DNA from: JABDMH01 sp965223025
Lineage (GTDB): Bacteria; Bacteroidota; Bacteroidia; Chitinophagales; Saprospiraceae
Assembly: GCA_965223025.1 (NCBI GenBank)
Contig: CBDCVP010000007.1
Coordinates: 1 to 64,000, forward strand
Reading direction: 5' to 3'
DNA: 64,000 nt
The position numbers and the translations under genes are program-made. Within the stretch, counting starts at the first letter, position 1; every line of letters starts with the position of its first letter. Below are positions 44,984 through 54,553 of this stretch, piece after piece. The notes under the pieces were generated by a model. That model was not told the origin of the DNA, did not search any database, and worked only from the letters and a program-made list of their open reading frames with translations.

Positions 44984-46852
44984 ATGTCGAGAAGGAAAAA
45001 AGTTGTTAGAAGACGATCCAAAATTAGGGATCAGTCCGCACAGAAACGTGCGACTCTACCTACTGCATGGGTTTGGCAAAGAAAAATCTGCATTTTCGTA
45101 TTCCTGGCTGTGTTGGCTATTCTCAGCATGTTATCGATCCTGAAATTCTATGATCATTCGGCACTGGATGGTCTCCAAGCTGGTGGTCGGTCAAAAGTGC
45201 TGACCAACATCATCGTCAGTTATCTAATACTAGGTGGATCGATCGGCTATCTTATGCTAAGATGGTTCTCCACCCGGGCAGGGACCGTTCATCGGACGGA
45301 TTGGATTGTACTCATTCTATCCTTTCTCGCAGTCACGCTGCTGTATGTCGGTAGTTTTAATCCCATGCTTTCTCCCAATGGCGACAATGCAGAATACATC
45401 TTGACGGCCAAGTCACTGCTGGAAAGAGGTGGTGCCTACCGGCTTTATACTCCCAATGAGACTCCCAATCGTCTTGCTTCTCTAGGTCTGCCACTTATGC
45501 TCACACCAATCTACCTGCAATGGGGATTAGATCTTTTCAAGATGAAGGTGCTGATCATGAGTTTGGGAGTCGGGCTTTTTCCACTTGTCTTCATATTGCT
45601 GCGCCAATTTTATGACTTTTCATACAGTGCCGTCCTGACCATTGTGATATCTACCAGTCCTTACCTGGTCTCCCTTTCCACTCAGATCATGACCGAAATA
45701 CCCTACGTCTTCCTGACGATCTTGGCGATCTTGGCATCACAGAAGTACCTAAATGGCTCAGATTTTAAGGGAATGACAGCAATCTACTTACTGATTCTGA
45801 TTCTTGCTGCATACCTCACCAGAATTACAGGGATAACCTTGATCGTGGCACTCGTCTTCACCGCTCTTGCCAAAGTACTCTTTGCACGAAGGTTAGGTGC
45901 GACAGAAGAACAGTTTGCTGCTCGTAATACGCTAAGAAAAATGGTTGTGTTCGCGATTCCCATCGCGATCGCGTTCCTAATCATCCAAATGAGAAGTGCC
46001 GATAACGGAGTATCTCAAATTGAAGTTCTATGGAGAGGTGACCTATTAAAATACTTTCATGACAACTTAGTTGCCGCCTCCAGAGTACTAGGGCAAATGC
46101 TTGGTAGTGAGGAGATTTTTAGATGGTGGAATTTTTCGGAAGATGCCAACTTACCTCCCACCAGTGCCCTGTGGTCTGGGATCATGCTGGTGATCTTATT
46201 GGGTATTTTTAGAGCTTTTCCCCGTTTGAGCATCATGAGTACCTACATGATTTTTCTGATGCTGGCAATATTGCAAGCCAGCCGTACTCCTCAGGAGATG
46301 GTAATCATCAGGTACTTTACGGTCATCATCCCTTTTATGTTGTGCTTCTTTGCCGAGGGGCTGATTTATTTGGGCAAAAGAATGAGTCTAGTCCCTTTCT
46401 TGAGAAAGGTGGTAGACCACCGGCTGGCAGTATGCCTTGGTATGGTGTGCTTGTTTGCAGTAAACATGCAGGGAAATTTAGAAAATCTCGCCAAAGCAGA
46501 GCATGGGTATGGACCTCATTACGAGAGTTATATCCTGGCTTCGAAATGGTGTGGTGAGCACCTACCGGAGGATGCGTATATCATGACTGCTAAACCCAGA
46601 ATCACCTATCTATACTCATCTCGAAAAGCGACCAGATTGACAAAATTTAGAGAAACTCAAACTCCTACTAGCGAATTGGAGAAAATCGAGGAAATGCGCA
46701 ACATGGGCATCACGCATCTGATCGTCGATGCCCTAAGCCATGGCACAAAGGAGATTATCTATCCCATGTTAAAGAATCATCCCGATCTATTTGAAGCATA
46801 TGATATACCAGCACTAGCAGGAAGGTGTACCGTCTTGAAATTCAAGGGCTAA
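44984..46852 (+). CDS. GT39-like multi-pass membrane glycosyltransferase (first copy)
   Basis: 622 residues with about 11-12 transmembrane segments after a very basic N-terminus (MSRRKKVVRRRSK). The early periplasmic loop has GDNAEYILTAKSLLERGGAY, the acidic D/E-containing loop typical of GT39/ArnT-type enzymes that use polyprenyl-phosphate sugars, then LASLGLPLMLTPIYLQWGLD. The C-terminal soluble tail contains MTAKPRITYLYSSRKATRL. Strongly similar in layout and loop sequences to the gene at 47265. It likely transfers a sugar from a lipid carrier to a surface glycan, with the GT2 at 51928 as a possible maker of the lipid-linked donor. Confidence 0.8.
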   Translation: MSRRKKVVRRRSKIRDQSAQKRATLPTAWVWQRKICIFVFLAVLAILSMLSILKFYDHSALDGLQAGGRSKVLTNIIVSYLILGGSIGYLMLRWFSTRAGTVHRTDWIVLILSFLAVTLLYVGSFNPMLSPNGDNAEYILTAKSLLERGGAYRLYTPNETPNRLASLGLPLMLTPIYLQWGLDLFKMKVLIMSLGVGLFPLVFILLRQFYDFSYSAVLTIVISTSPYLVSLSTQIMTEIPYVFLTILAILASQKYLNGSDFKGMTAIYLLILILAAYLTRITGITLIVALVFTALAKVLFARRLGATEEQFAARNTLRKMVVFAIPIAIAFLIIQMRSADNGVSQIEVLWRGDLLKYFHDNLVAASRVLGQMLGSEEIFRWWNFSEDANLPPTSALWSGIMLVILLGIFRAFPRLSIMSTYMIFLMLAILQASRTPQEMVIIRYFTVIIPFMLCFFAEGLIYLGKRMSLVPFLRKVVDHRLAVCLGMVCLFAVNMQGNLENLAKAEHGYGPHYESYILASKWCGEHLPEDAYIMTAKPRITYLYSSRKATRLTKFRETQTPTSELEKIEEMRNMGITHLIVDALSHGTKEIIYPMLKNHPDLFEAYDIPALAGRCTVLKFKG

Positions 46853-47264
46853 AGTAATTAGTCTACCTTCCCAATGGTTATATACCAATTGAACGCAGCA
46901 AAATTATCACATGCAGCAAATGTATCAAGCATAATTTGCCTACATTTGATGCAGGGATACGGCTCCAAATGGGAGTGACAGGGGCCTGGCCCTAATGAAA
47001 GAGATGCACTCATTTGGATAAAAACCGACGGGAGGAATCATTAATATCCGTGTGGACATTAGTTTTGACAGCTAGCATTGTCAATTCTAGGATACAAGAC
47101 TTCAACAAAGCACTCAGAATTTGGCCAGTAATGAATCTAGATGTCTTTGACAGACATATTGATTCAAGGCGGATTGTGCAACATTCACCTAACCTATTCT
47201 ATGCGACTTACGTGTTCCTTCTAAAATGGCACAACCACCAGGTGAGACGTAGAACATGAAATAG
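46853..47264. other. Intergenic gap between the two GT39-like genes
   Basis: 412 bases. The only open frame (about 47014-47259) has no conserved-looking sequence. No terminator, promoter box or RNA could be supported. Confidence 0.4.
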
Positions 47265-49160
47265 ATGGCAAAACTCAGCCAAAAAAAGAGCCGAAAGAAA
47301 AAGATCTCAGGGATGACGAAGGGAAAGTCCCCGAAGACATCTGCACGGGAGTCGACTGTGAAGTGGAATGGATCCTCTCCTCAAACTTATCAGATTCTTT
47401 TGGGTCTGGGTCTGATGGTTTTCTTGATTCTCTTTATCGGGCACTTCTTGGCGCACCCTACCTTGCAAACCAGATTTATCACGGAGGATCTCGTCAGCAT
47501 TCACTTTCAACAAATCTTGGTCTTTGCAGCCATCACCGTTTCCTTTTGCTACTTTTCCTACCACGCAATGACCCTGCGAGACGGTTTTACCAAGCTCGAT
47601 GGTATCTTTATCGGTGTCCTTTCTCTGGGGATCATTGGACTTTACGCCATGGCGTTCAACCCTCAATTATTGCCCAATGGAGACAATGCCGAGTATCTCA
47701 TGAACGCTCGCTCTCTGGTAGAGCACGGAGCAGCATACCGACTCAATATGCCTCAGAACACACCTAATACACTGGCTTCACTGGGTCTGCCACTTATGCT
47801 CAGTCCCATCTATGCCATCTGGGGTTTTGATCTGATCAAGATGAAAATCGTGGTCGTCCTATTGAGCCTGGCCCTCTTTCCATTGCTGATCTTCTTGTTC
47901 CGTATGAAGCTGGACACCAGTCAATCTGTGGTCCTGAGCACGGTGGTGATGGTATCTCCTCATCTCGTATCTGCCTCCTCGTCGCTGATGACCGAGACGC
48001 CCTATATTTTTTGGTCGATATTGACACTCGTGCTCATCATCATCTATGCCAGTGATCAAAACAAGGGATGGAAGGTACTGATCCTGCTGCTGATTGCCGC
48101 ACTCATGACCTACCTCACCCGAGTGATGGGCATCACCCTTTTTGCAGCCATGATAATTTACCTATTTGCTAGGGTGCAATGGTTGCACTTATGGAGGCAA
48201 AAAGATTGGAAGTTACTATGGTTGGATCTCAGATTCAGAAAACTAATGTATTTGCTGGTACCATTGCTATTGGCAGCGATTGCCTTTCAGGTCCGCCAAC
48301 AATCCATAGGAGTATCCCAAGCCAAGGTCTTCTTAGCCGATGGGTTGCTCGAACGATTTGCCCTCAATTTTGACTCATCGATTCGGATCATTGCCCAGAT
48401 GATCTTCAGTCGAGAAACTTTTTTGTGGTACATTTTCTACGGTGATTACCACCTTCCTCCCATGAATTCTTGGTGGGCCTTCGTATTATTAATCACACTA
48501 ATTGGTTTCTTGGTCTATCTATGGAAGACCAGCATCACTGCCTTTTATGTCGCAGTATTCTATGTTACCATAATGCTTGCCAGCCGTGCTCATGAGGAGA
48601 TGGTCATGATCCGCTATCTTACCGTGCTCCTGCCCTTACTGATCTTTCTCGTATATGAGGGATGCAAATATCTCCTCCAAGGTTCTGGTAAACTCCTAAA
48701 TTTTTCTGTCTATCCACACTTCATCCGAATGAGTGCCTTACTGGTCATGGGCTATTTGCTGTTTTCTAGTTTTGCAAGCGACTTGGCGGTCATCACCATG
48801 AACCGTGCAGGGCAAGGACCTGCATATGAAGACTATGTCGAGGTAGCTAGATGGAGCAAGGACAACCTGCCCAGCGAGGCATTCGTGGCAACAGTCAAAC
48901 CGAGAATATTTTGGTTGTTTTCAGATAAAAATGCCATTAGGAGTTCGTCCATTTCTGAAGATTTTAGCGCGGAATATGCTGTCGAAAAAATCGCCCATTG
49001 GAAGAAGATTGGCATCACCCATGTGGTGATCGATCGCATCAGCGCAGCATCCAGAGAAAATATTTATCCTATTATTGAGGCTAATCAAGAATTATTTAGG
49101 ACCTTATATGTGGCCAGTACTGCAGGAACCAGTGTCATTTTTGAAATTAACTACCAGTAA
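47265..49160 (+). CDS. GT39-like multi-pass membrane glycosyltransferase (second copy)
   Basis: 631 residues; basic N-terminus (MAKLSQKKSRKKKISGMTKG) then multiple membrane helices. The same catalytic-type loop as the first copy: GDNAEYLMNARSLVEHGAAY and TLASLGLPLMLSPIYAIWGFD. The C-terminal VATVKPRIFWLFSDKNAIR also aligns. At the DNA level a 19-base stretch (GGTCTGCCACTTATGCTCA) is identical in both. The two are tandem duplicates that have diverged, perhaps to different acceptors. It starts an operon with DUF2304 (15 bases on) and two GT4 genes. Confidence 0.82.
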   Translation: MAKLSQKKSRKKKISGMTKGKSPKTSARESTVKWNGSSPQTYQILLGLGLMVFLILFIGHFLAHPTLQTRFITEDLVSIHFQQILVFAAITVSFCYFSYHAMTLRDGFTKLDGIFIGVLSLGIIGLYAMAFNPQLLPNGDNAEYLMNARSLVEHGAAYRLNMPQNTPNTLASLGLPLMLSPIYAIWGFDLIKMKIVVVLLSLALFPLLIFLFRMKLDTSQSVVLSTVVMVSPHLVSASSSLMTETPYIFWSILTLVLIIIYASDQNKGWKVLILLLIAALMTYLTRVMGITLFAAMIIYLFARVQWLHLWRQKDWKLLWLDLRFRKLMYLLVPLLLAAIAFQVRQQSIGVSQAKVFLADGLLERFALNFDSSIRIIAQMIFSRETFLWYIFYGDYHLPPMNSWWAFVLLITLIGFLVYLWKTSITAFYVAVFYVTIMLASRAHEEMVMIRYLTVLLPLLIFLVYEGCKYLLQGSGKLLNFSVYPHFIRMSALLVMGYLLFSSFASDLAVITMNRAGQGPAYEDYVEVARWSKDNLPSEAFVATVKPRIFWLFSDKNAIRSSSISEDFSAEYAVEKIAHWKKIGITHVVIDRISAASRENIYPIIEANQELFRTLYVASTAGTSVIFEINYQ

Positions 49161-49175
49161 CCTACCTAAGCCGAT

Positions 49176-49562
49176 ATGCACTTTTATCAATGGCTAGTAC
49201 CACTGATCGCCATCTTTTATATGGCCCGCATCATACGCCAATACATCAGGCAAAAGCGATTGGTGGGCAGTATGCTTATATGGCTCCTGTTTTGGATGAT
49301 CGTCAGTCTACTGGCACTCCTACCCGATTTTGTTTCGATCAATATTGCAGACTTCTTAGGCTTTAAGTCCAACATCAATGCAGTGATTTTTGTGGCCTTA
49401 GGCTTCTTACTCATTTTTATGTTTTACCTCACCGCCACCGTCGAAAAACTTGAGCGACAAATCACCGAGATCGTGCGAAAACTGGCACTGGAAAATCAAC
49501 GTCTGAAGGAAGATCTGAATGAGGCGAAAAGACTTCAAAATGAAGATTCTCCTCATACTTGA
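49176..49562 (+). CDS. DUF2304 family membrane protein
   Basis: 128 residues with three hydrophobic helices (LVPLIAIFYMARII, MLIWLLFWMIVSLLALLP, NAVIFVALGFLLIFMFYL) and a coiled-coil C-terminal tail (EKLERQITEIVRKLALENQR). DUF2304 proteins regularly sit next to dolichyl-phosphate-mannose-synthase-like GT2 genes and glycan loci; a scaffolding or membrane-anchoring role for such enzymes is inferred. The 3' end overlaps the GT4 gene start at 49540. Confidence 0.82.
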   Translation: MHFYQWLVPLIAIFYMARIIRQYIRQKRLVGSMLIWLLFWMIVSLLALLPDFVSINIADFLGFKSNINAVIFVALGFLLIFMFYLTATVEKLERQITEIVRKLALENQRLKEDLNEAKRLQNEDSPHT

Positions 49563-50649
49563 ATACTACCATCCCAATATTGGTGGTTTAGAGAAACTTT
49601 TTAAATCGCTGGTCGATCAACTTACCGAACAGCAACATCAGGTAACCATCATCACCAATAAGATAGCACCAGACCAGCCGAGCGTAGAGAAATTCGATCA
49701 GACCACCATCCATCGCTACAACTTCTACAACCGTTACCTATTCACACTGTTGGCCTTTTTCCCTGCCATCAAGTTAGCCCGAAAATGTGATCTGATCCAA
49801 ACTACCTCCTATAATGCCGGTCTGCCAGCATACTGTGCCGGATGGTTAACTGGTAAAAAGGTATGCATCACCTTTCATGAAGTATGGCTCGACCTATGGT
49901 TTAGACTTCCGTTCTTCAGTCATGTGTCAAAGTGGTTGCACTACTTATTTGAAAGGTTTTTGCTCAAATTACCTTTTCATCATTTTATTGCAGTTTCCGA
50001 ACACACCAAGCAGGCTCTGCTTTTAGCAGGCATATCCTCAACAAAGATTTCGCGGATCTATAATGGCATTGACTACACTGCCTTAGATCAATATAAACCT
50101 GATAGCAAATTGGCCATCGAGAAGCCCTTCACCTTTCTCTACTTTGGCCGACTGGGCATCTCCAAAGGATTGGATGTACTCATCAAAGCAGTCAAAATCC
50201 TTAGGGATCAGGATAGCCATTTCCAGGTTATTTTAATTTTACCAAGAAAACCATCCAAACTTTTCAAGCAGATACAAGGTATGATGGCAGAGCTCAAAGT
50301 GACATCGCAATTCATCATGAAGCACGAACTGAGGGAGGATGTTCTTTTTCAACAAGTGGTCAGCGCAGATGCCATCGTCATTCCGTCCTACAGCGAGGGC
50401 TTTTGCTTTGCAGCTGCTGAAAGCGTAGCGCTTGATAAGCCCATCATCTCTTCCGATCAGGGGGCTTTAAAAGAAGTAGTAGGTGGAAAAGTTCTCACCT
50501 TCTCCCACCAGGATCCTACAGAACTCGCTGCGAAGATGATCGATGCCATGAATGGACAATGGCAAGAAAGAGAGAAAAAACGATTTCATTTATCCGATAC
50601 GGTGGCAGCGTATATTGCCTGCTACGAGCGAATCCTTCAGACCGGCTGA
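49540..50649 (+). CDS. GT4-family glycosyltransferase
   Basis: 369 residues from the ATG at 49540 (MKILLILEYYHPNIGGLEK, the normal GT4 beginning with the G-G loop); an ATG at 49519 adds seven unlikely residues. C-terminal Rossmann domain: FLYFGRLGISKGLDVLIKAV, then IVIPSYSEGFCFAAAESVAL, the E-x7-E motif that binds the nucleotide sugar. It is soluble or peripheral, acting on the cytosolic face to extend a glycan. It overlaps DUF2304 upstream and abuts the next GT4 gene with no gap. Confidence 0.9.
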   Translation: MKILLILEYYHPNIGGLEKLFKSLVDQLTEQQHQVTIITNKIAPDQPSVEKFDQTTIHRYNFYNRYLFTLLAFFPAIKLARKCDLIQTTSYNAGLPAYCAGWLTGKKVCITFHEVWLDLWFRLPFFSHVSKWLHYLFERFLLKLPFHHFIAVSEHTKQALLLAGISSTKISRIYNGIDYTALDQYKPDSKLAIEKPFTFLYFGRLGISKGLDVLIKAVKILRDQDSHFQVILILPRKPSKLFKQIQGMMAELKVTSQFIMKHELREDVLFQQVVSADAIVIPSYSEGFCFAAAESVALDKPIISSDQGALKEVVGGKVLTFSHQDPTELAAKMIDAMNGQWQEREKKRFHLSDTVAAYIACYERILQTG

Positions 50650-51732
50650 ATGAAAATCATCTTCCTAGGCGATTCCATCACTACGCAGCAAACCGGTATC
50701 CATTACTATGGGATTCAATTGGTGAAAAGGATCGTCGCAGCACTGCCTGAACATGAGTATGGCATCGTGCTGACCGCTGCCAGAAATGATCTGGACATCG
50801 ATCAGATCATCGTGCCCGTACATCCATATATTCCTGGTCACCTGCGCATTCGTCAGCTGACCACCATTCCAAAAAAGGTCGCTGCCCTGGATCCCGACAT
50901 CGTGATAGAATTGGCACATTTCGGCCCATTCTCTCTCCCCGATCACATAAGGCGCATCACCGTCGTGCACGATCTAACACCTTTGAGCCACCCCCAGCAC
51001 CACAGTCTGCTAAGCACATTGATGCACCGTTGGCTACTCCCACAGATCCTGAAGAAGGCCCACATCCTGATAGTAAATTCCAATCAAACTAAGCTCGATA
51101 TCGTGGAACGCCTGCGGATACCCGATCAAAAAATCCGCGTCGTCTATCCCCAGGTCATCATCCCCCAGATCGCGACAGACACACGTGCCTTTCAGCACAC
51201 GATTCCCAGTCGACCCTACTTTCTCACGGTAGGCACACTTGAACCGCGAAAAAACCATCTTTGCATACTAAAGGCCTTTGAAATAATTGCACAAAAGCAC
51301 CCGGACCACCAATGGGTGATTGCCGGCCAACCAGGATGGAAGTCTAGATCCATGTGGAGAGTTTTGGCCAATTCAAAATATCGAGACCGGGTAACCATCA
51401 CAGGATACCTCCCCAGAGCGGCCCTCTGGGCCCTGTACGAAAAGGCCCATGCACTGATCATGGCGTCTCACTATGAAGGTTTTGGTCTACCCGTCTTAGA
51501 AGCACTCCAATGCTCCTTGCCACTGATATTAAGCAATATGCCTACATTGCCGGAAGTGGCCGGTGAAGCTGCACTCTATTTCGCCCCCACTGACCACCTA
51601 ACTCTAGCTCAACACATGGATGCACTCGTCACCAACCATGAATTGCACGACAAGATGCGGATCAGAAGTAAGCAGCGCTACGACCACTGGACGTCAAGTA
51701 TTCGGGAGGATTTTAGCTTTGTGGTCACCTGA
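50650..51732 (+). CDS. GT4-family glycosyltransferase
   Basis: 360 residues beginning MKIIFLGDSITTQQTGIHYY. GT4 C-terminal half: YFLTVGTLEPRKNHLCILKAF and LIMASHYEGFGLPVLEALQC with the E-x7-E motif, followed by SNMPTLPEVAGEAALYF. The closest style is the mannosyltransferase/WbdA-like GT4 group with T-V-G-x-x-E-P-R-K-N. Starts on the base after the previous stop, so it is translationally coupled. Ends the operon; the 195 bases after it contain no gene. Confidence 0.9.
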   Translation: MKIIFLGDSITTQQTGIHYYGIQLVKRIVAALPEHEYGIVLTAARNDLDIDQIIVPVHPYIPGHLRIRQLTTIPKKVAALDPDIVIELAHFGPFSLPDHIRRITVVHDLTPLSHPQHHSLLSTLMHRWLLPQILKKAHILIVNSNQTKLDIVERLRIPDQKIRVVYPQVIIPQIATDTRAFQHTIPSRPYFLTVGTLEPRKNHLCILKAFEIIAQKHPDHQWVIAGQPGWKSRSMWRVLANSKYRDRVTITGYLPRAALWALYEKAHALIMASHYEGFGLPVLEALQCSLPLILSNMPTLPEVAGEAALYFAPTDHLTLAQHMDALVTNHELHDKMRIRSKQRYDHWTSSIREDFSFVVT

Positions 51733-51927
51733 GAAATGTTGTAAATGAATCCGCCAGCATTGGATTTTGTCTGCTCATACCGCATCGTCGCTCCCTGCTA
51801 CCATCGGTTTCCTGTATGTCAAGGTAAAGTAGCCGCGACATGCATACCATAGCAATGACGGGTTGGCACTGGCTCCAGACAAGCCACAAGCACAAAACAC
51901 CGCACACCCATAGAAAACCTACCCAAG

Positions 51928-52656
51928 CTAAAAGGGATTCAGCAAGCGACCCAACATCATCAAACCCTGGCGAAAACTCTGTCCCTTAGCCAGTGTTTCT
52001 TTGGTGTAGGTCACACCAACGGGCATTTCCGCAACGATCACTTTTTCCAAACGTGCCTTCTTGATGATGTCGATACAAAACTCAAAACCATTTTGGTCAA
52101 TAGTCAACCTTTCTGCAAAATTGCGGGTCATCACCTTGAACCCAGATTGGCTATCAGACACCAATATCCCCGTCTTTACATAACTGATGATGTTTCCAAC
52201 CAGGTTGTACAGGATCCGGAGTCGCGGCATCTTATTCTGTCTGAGAAAACGTGAACCGATCAGTAGATCTACGTTGTTGTCGAAAATACCCACCATCAAT
52301 GTCAGCAGATCCCGGGGATCACTTTGATGATCCGCATCGATGGTAGCTATGAAATCAGCATCCTTCTGCAAGGCATAACTGATGCCTGTCATCGTGGAGG
52401 CTCCCGGACCCAGGTTGGTGATGTGCCGCAAAACCCGGACTCCCCTTTCTTCAGCTATGGCGCTGGTTTGATCATCACTGCCATCGTCCACCACTACGAG
52501 ATGTTTGAAACCACAAGTGTGGAGGCTGTCGATCACTTTGCCGATACGTGAGGACTCGTTTAATGCTGGTATGACGACATACACTCCACTCAAATCAAGT
52601 GCCTGAACTGGCACTGATCCATTCTCTGACACCGACTTCATCCCGGTAGTAGCCAT
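51928..52656 (-). CDS. GT2 dolichyl-phosphate-mannose-synthase-like enzyme
   Basis: 242 residues. GT2 core: VYVVIPALNESSRIGKVIDSL, LVVVDDGSDDQTSAIAEERG, FIATIDADHQSDP (the D-x-D metal motif) and LLIGSRFLR. C-terminal QSGFKVMTRNFAERL is typical of the DPM1-like group. No membrane helices, so it would work at the inner leaflet. It probably makes a polyprenyl-phosphate sugar that GT39-like enzymes such as those at 44984 and 47265 can use. Divergent from the ABC exporter operon. Confidence 0.9.
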   Translation of the reverse strand: MATTGMKSVSENGSVPVQALDLSGVYVVIPALNESSRIGKVIDSLHTCGFKHLVVVDDGSDDQTSAIAEERGVRVLRHITNLGPGASTMTGISYALQKDADFIATIDADHQSDPRDLLTLMVGIFDNNVDLLIGSRFLRQNKMPRLRILYNLVGNIISYVKTGILVSDSQSGFKVMTRNFAERLTIDQNGFEFCIDIIKKARLEKVIVAEMPVGVTYTKETLAKGQSFRQGLMMLGRLLNPF

Positions 52657-52771
52657 TTTACAAAAATAGTGAATTCAAGTAATATGTGGGGACTCCATTA
52701 CCGATAAGCCGTTGGATACCCCCATGTGCCCATGTCAACAGCGCATCACCACAAATATCACATACATCTGC

Positions 52772-52779
52772 TATATTTG
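52772..52779 (+). promoter_or_regulatory. Possible Bacteroidota -7 box for the ABC exporter operon
   Basis: TATATTTG, matching TAnnTTTG, lies 44 bases upstream of the permease ATG. No well-spaced -33 TTG is visible, so this rests on one box. Confidence 0.35.
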
Positions 52780-52823
52780 TCACATTACGGTTCTGATAGA
52801 TATATTCAAAACTCAATGGCCCT

Positions 52824-53621
52824 ATGTTACAACAAATACTCAGTCCCATCGCTGAGCGCCTTCCCGAAAACAATCGATTGGAACGCATCTGGAAGTTGGC
52901 CCAAATTGACTTTAAAAGAAGGTATTATAACGATCGTCTGGGACTGTTGTGGGCATTGATTAATCCTCTGTTTCAAATCACCATCTACTTCATAGTATTT
53001 AGCCAGATTTATAACAATCGCACCGACAACTTCATCCTATTTCTTTTCAGTGGCATTCTAATTTATGGCGTTTTTTCAGAGATATCGAAGGGTGGCATGA
53101 CGGTCATTAAATTCAAAAGATATCTGATAGAGAACATTCAATTTGAAAAAGTTGATTTGTTCATCAGCCATGCCATCAGCGTATTTCTGGGTTTTGTTTT
53201 TAATATGACGGTGTTCTTCACGGTAGCACTCCTCATGGGAGCTAACCTCAATGGCAATGTCATATATTTTATACCCGTGCTAATATCTTTGTTTTTACTA
53301 TCGAGTGCTGTGGCGATGATTTTGGCCACAATCGTACTTTACATCGATGATGTGCGACACCTGTGGGACATGATCGTCTTCCTGGGCTTTTGGAGTTCGG
53401 GGGTGATCTTCAAAGTTGACAAGTTAATCGAATGGATTCCTGCCATAGCCTACCTCAATCCCTTTATCGGCTTATTGCACAATGCACGAGCATCGATTGT
53501 GTACGGTACACCACCTGACTATTTCATGATGTTCTACACGCTGTTTTACAGTGGGGCGTTGATGGTCTTTTCCATTTGGCTTTTCCATCGTAACCAGCAC
53601 CTGATTCTAGAAAAATCATAG
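52824..53621 (+). CDS. ABC-2 polysaccharide export permease (Wzm-like)
   Basis: 265 residues with six predicted membrane helices after the amphipathic N-terminal segment IWKLAQIDFKRRYYNDRLGL. LLWALINPLFQITIYFIVFSQI and YLNPFIGLLHNARASIVYG are typical of ABC-2 O-antigen/teichoic-acid exporters. Forms the channel with the ATPase encoded one base downstream. Exports a polyprenyl-linked polysaccharide to the periplasmic face. Confidence 0.9.
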   Translation: MLQQILSPIAERLPENNRLERIWKLAQIDFKRRYYNDRLGLLWALINPLFQITIYFIVFSQIYNNRTDNFILFLFSGILIYGVFSEISKGGMTVIKFKRYLIENIQFEKVDLFISHAISVFLGFVFNMTVFFTVALLMGANLNGNVIYFIPVLISLFLLSSAVAMILATIVLYIDDVRHLWDMIVFLGFWSSGVIFKVDKLIEWIPAIAYLNPFIGLLHNARASIVYGTPPDYFMMFYTLFYSGALMVFSIWLFHRNQHLILEKS

Positions 53622-53622
53622 C

Positions 53623-54369
53623 ATGACCCCAGCTGAGACGGTCATCAAAGTGACTAATCTTAATAAGACCTTCCATGTTCGAGAAGAATCCGTATCCTCG
53701 ATCCGCAATCTAATACTCAACTTCAGGCGACTGCGCAGAAAACGACACACCATAGAAGCCCTGCGGGCCATCAATTTTGAAGTGAAGCGTGGTGAGGTTA
53801 TTGGCATCATAGGAAGGAATGGCAGTGGAAAATCCACCCTTCTCAATTTGGTTATGGGATCTCTGAAACCAGACAAAGGAAGCCATATCGAGACTCGCGG
53901 ACGCATCATCCGCCTGGCCCTAGGCATGGGTTTTGACCCCAACTTGAGCGCTCGTCACAACATCTATGTCAATGGCAGCATACTCGGATTGACCTTCAAG
54001 AAAATTGGCAGCATTTTCTTTGACATCATCGACTTTGCCGACTTGCAGGACTTTATCGATACCCCTTTGAAATACTTTTCTAGTGGAATGCGTAGCCGAT
54101 TGGCCTTTGCCATCGCTGTACATGCAGAAGCGGACATCTTCCTGATGGATGAATTTTTTGGGGGAGTAGGTGATGCCAATTTTCAGGAAAAATCCAAAAA
54201 GGTCTTCGAAGATGCCTTTCTAGATAAGAGAACGATTCTATTTGTAAGTCACGGCCTCAAGAACATCGTAGATTTTAGTGATAAGGTCTTACTGATCGAT
54301 CAGGGAAAGCAAATTGCCTTTGGCGACCCCAAAGAAGTGGTCTCCCTATACAAACAAATGATGCAGTGA
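53623..54369 (+). CDS. ABC polysaccharide export ATPase (Wzt-like)
   Basis: 248 residues. Walker A GRNGSGKST, signature YFSSGMRSRLAFA (the divergent S-S-G-M form used by O-antigen/teichoic exporters), Walker B ADIFLMDEFFGG and the H-loop ILFVSHGLKNI. It lacks the C-terminal carbohydrate-binding domain found in some Wzt proteins, so chain-terminus recognition is probably absent or separate. Overall this is the short TagH/KpsT-like form. Coupled to the permease. Confidence 0.92.
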   Translation: MTPAETVIKVTNLNKTFHVREESVSSIRNLILNFRRLRRKRHTIEALRAINFEVKRGEVIGIIGRNGSGKSTLLNLVMGSLKPDKGSHIETRGRIIRLALGMGFDPNLSARHNIYVNGSILGLTFKKIGSIFFDIIDFADLQDFIDTPLKYFSSGMRSRLAFAIAVHAEADIFLMDEFFGGVGDANFQEKSKKVFEDAFLDKRTILFVSHGLKNIVDFSDKVLLIDQGKQIAFGDPKEVVSLYKQMMQ

Positions 54370-54468
54370 ATATCGCCGTCACCATGCGCCACCCTGGGCC
54401 TATCGAACCATGACTTTCTCATTTTCACTAGTTCTTTACAGGTATACTTTGTGAAAAAAAATTGAATA

Positions 54469-54533
54469 GCACCACTATGCCTGCTTTTTTTGCCTTGTTG
54501 GCATCAAAAATAAGGCAGCGCCTTTCGCGGTGC
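54469..54533. terminator. Nested hairpin between convergent genes
   Basis: An outer stem GCACC (54469) with GGTGC (54529-54533) encloses an inner TGCCTT (54491) with AAGGCA (54512). T-runs precede the inner stem. It lies between the convergent Wzt-like and metalloprotease genes, so a bidirectional terminator is plausible but not a textbook one. Confidence 0.35.
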
Positions 54534-54553
54534 AATAATGGCTCAGTGGTCCC

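Noticed and set aside
47014..47259. 81-codon frame between the two GT39-like genes
   Set aside because: No domain or ribosome-binding support, and coding pattern unlike its neighbours.
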